Below the pieces are notes generated by a model. The model was not told the origin of the DNA and made no database searches. It was given only the letters and a program-made list of their open reading frames with translations. Below are positions 62,365-64,000 of a stretch of 64,000 bases of DNA, piece after piece (position 1 is the first letter of the stretch; the number at the start of each line of letters is the position of its first letter). Source of the DNA: Nematostella vectensis (Eukaryota > Cnidaria > Anthozoa > Actiniaria > Edwardsiidae); contig NC_064045.1 in assembly GCF_932526225.1 (NCBI RefSeq), positions 16,302,442-16,366,441 of the forward strand, given 5' to 3'. A program made the translations under genes and the position numbers.

Positions 62365-64000
62365 TTACGTCTTTATTTCTATTTATTTTATGATTTTCAC
62401 ATGATACCAAAACAGCGTCTTTTTTCTTCGCTAATTTGATGTCATGTACATAATAAAAGAGATGCGCCCGTGCGCATGGCGAGTCCCCAAGGGACCCAAG
62501 ACGCCCAAATAGACCTCTATTTTTTGTCATCCACAATCTCGGCGAGCTGTGCGTGGCGTAACCGTATTACAGGCCTGGGATCCTGGTTATTGTCCTCCCC
62601 ATTAATGCGCGGGTTGGGATAACCTTGCAAGAGTGTTGTACAGCATATTCGCTCGGAAATATCGGTGCTTGGGGCCTTCGGGTTCTTTACAGCCTTCCGT
62701 AAAAGCCTTGTGCTGCCATACCGATTGGGTAATCCGTATGTATGGTTTCCGTTTTGTTCTTCAGACCGGGTTCGATCCCAGGACAATGGGCTTTTTTTTT
62801 AATTCGTTTTTTTTTTCTTTGTGCTGGACCCCTTAATCCTGATAGGTTTTGCGCAAAAATAATAAAAAAAAGTGAGTTTGCAAAATAAGCTTGCTAGATT
62901 TATTGATTATATGTATTCAATTTGTTCCTAGGAAGTTAACAAAAAACACAAAGCAAAGAGTTTGAGGAAGTAAACAAGTATGTGAACTTTAATGTTCTAT
63001 TTGAAGGGGTGCATTTTGTACAGGGAAGCATACATAGAATGCTTAACTGGTGGAGAGGGAAGAGGTAAAAGTTTATTGAGCATAATTTCAACAATAGCAG
63101 GGGGAAGAGAGGGGCACTCTCTTTATACAATATTGCAGTTGTTACCTATTATTAAATAAGTTTGTAACATGTCTTTGTTTATTAAGCAAGGTCTATTTCT
63201 GAGACAAGCAAACTCAAGTAAGGCTGTTGAAATAACAGGTGAGTGTTAAAAGAAAAACAATTATCTGATTAGAAAACTACTGTAGATTCCTTTGCACCAA
63301 AATAAGAACAAACTTCATTTTGTTTGTTATTTATGAGGAACGAGATGAGCTCTACAAAGCCATTAAGAAATATGTATTGCTCATCTAAATTATACAAGTA
63401 AATGATAATATTTAAAAAGAACTACTGTAAGTAATTAGAGTGGTTTTCATTAACCCGTGAAACAAAGTGTGATAGTTAAACGGTAATAGTTAGTAAAACA
63501 CAAAAAAGAACAATAGAATCAGATCACCACAAAGTGTAATACGCTAAAGCGTAGTTCACGGGTTAATGAAGGTTTTGACATTTCAACCTTACATCCACAT
63601 GAAAGTAATGCCTAATATCGAGTGCCCTACAGTACGTGTTTTGCAGTCAAGTTGTTTTCTGTTAGTAGGTAAAAAAATATTCTAAATAATAGTAATCATA
63701 GCTATGGTCACCACTTACACATATAGAACTTGTAATGAAAAGAAAGAAAAAATATATATATATGCAGTCAAACAACAGAATTGCATGATAACCTTGAATA
63801 TATTGAATAAAGGACTGCAAAAAAACATCTTTTATACTAGTTGCTTGAATTGACCCTTGGCTATTTTTAGCTGAATTCTCCTCCCCCTCTAAAAAAGAAA
63901 ATAATAATAATAATAATAGAACAAAACTAAAAAGAAAACAAACACAACAGAGACCCCCACCAACAATTTTGATTTTTTTTACTTTCCTTTAAAAGGGGAG
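62365..64000 (+). repeat. Repeat unit 32 (type A, distal D2, cut by window end)
   Basis: The first 1,636 bp of a unit that continues past the window. It carries the CTCTTTATACAAT and AGTACGTG markers of units 26 and 28, so the array certainly extends further right. MITE at 63454-63562. Confidence 0.95.
62540..62800 (+). ncRNA. Candidate Pol III RNA, copy 32
   Basis: Consensus type A. Confidence 0.4.

Larger units (their letters stand above)
77..64000. repeat. Tandem array of 32 head-to-tail ~2,005-bp units
   Basis: The sequence starting TTACGTCTTTATTTC recurs at 77, 2207, 4212, 6219 and then every 2,003-2,007 bp to 62365. Every copy has the same orientation and no unrelated spacer lies between copies. 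The unit phase is arbitrary; I start it at TTACGTC because that is where copy 1 begins to match. Two types are distinguished in the first ~550 bp of a unit. Type A has GTACATAAT, GGCGAGCT, CTTGCAAG, TTTTGTTCTT, AGGACAATGG and GTGCTGGACCCC. Type B has GTGCACAAT, GGCTAGCT, CTTTCAAG, TTTTCTTCTT, AGGCCAATGG and TGCTTGCCCCCC. A second, separately assorting set of markers lies in the last third. D1 has AATATAAC, GAAAATAAAC and GATTTCTTTTT. D2 has AATAGAAC, GAAAACAAAC and GATTTTTTTTAC. This is a satellite or macrosatellite-class array; whether it is transcribed cannot be read from the sequence. Confidence 0.98.

Noticed and set aside
77-64000. CRISPR array or bacterial repeat system
   Set aside because: Units of 2 kb with no short repeat/spacer alternation and no cas genes. 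The content is eukaryotic in style.
77-64000. Assembly artefact from duplicated reads
   Set aside because: Nearly every unit has private substitutions or indels, and type and length vary between neighbours, so the copies are distinct. The exact copy number still depends on assembly quality.

Overview
The window is almost entirely one tandem array. A non-coding unit of about 2,005 bp is repeated head to tail 32 times on the same strand: 31 complete copies plus a last one cut off by the window end. The copies are near-identical (differences scattered, mostly single bases, judged by eye). The unit is AT-rich overall and has no ATG-initiated open reading frame of convincing length or character. 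I therefore call no protein-coding genes. The array architecture, TTAA-flanked mini-transposon, tRNA-type internal promoter motifs and T-run terminators point to a eukaryotic nuclear genome, probably an animal. An (AAT)n-CTTTATTG retroelement-like tail in copy 1 is of a type I associate with invertebrate genomes, but I cannot name the species.

Layout. Positions 1-76 do not match the repeat and look like the left flank of the array; they hold three consecutive short hairpins. Copy 1 (77-2206) is the edge copy. It is 2,130 bp long because of a private insertion near 1999-2137, and it carries more private changes than the internal copies. Copies 2-31 run from 2207 to 62364 with lengths of 2,003-2,007 bp. 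Copy 32 starts at 62365 and is open at the window end.

Layout of one unit (reference copy 3, 4212-6218): an AT-rich leader; two compact GC-rich hairpins followed by a T6 run (4309-4372); a CpG-rich island of about 260 bp (4387-4647) with a tRNA-type B box, two A-box-like stretches, strong RNA-like hairpins and a 9-T run, which is the best candidate for a Pol III non-coding RNA gene; about 650 bp of AT-rich sequence with small palindromes; a 109-bp TTAA-flanked piggyBac-like MITE (5301-5409); and about 800 bp of AT-rich sequence with short AT and AAT microsatellites, leading into a 7-bp-stem hairpin and a pair of 12-bp direct repeats just before the next unit.

Two main sequence types (A and B) of the RNA/terminator segment alternate along the array, with recombinant copies. 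Several multi-unit blocks recur: copies 6-8/9-11, 15-16/18-19, 26-27/28-29 and 25-26/31-32. This shows unequal exchange and gene conversion. The main biological hypothesis is a multicopy array of an unrecognised structured Pol III RNA. The alternative is a satellite that merely contains a tRNA-like promoter relic.
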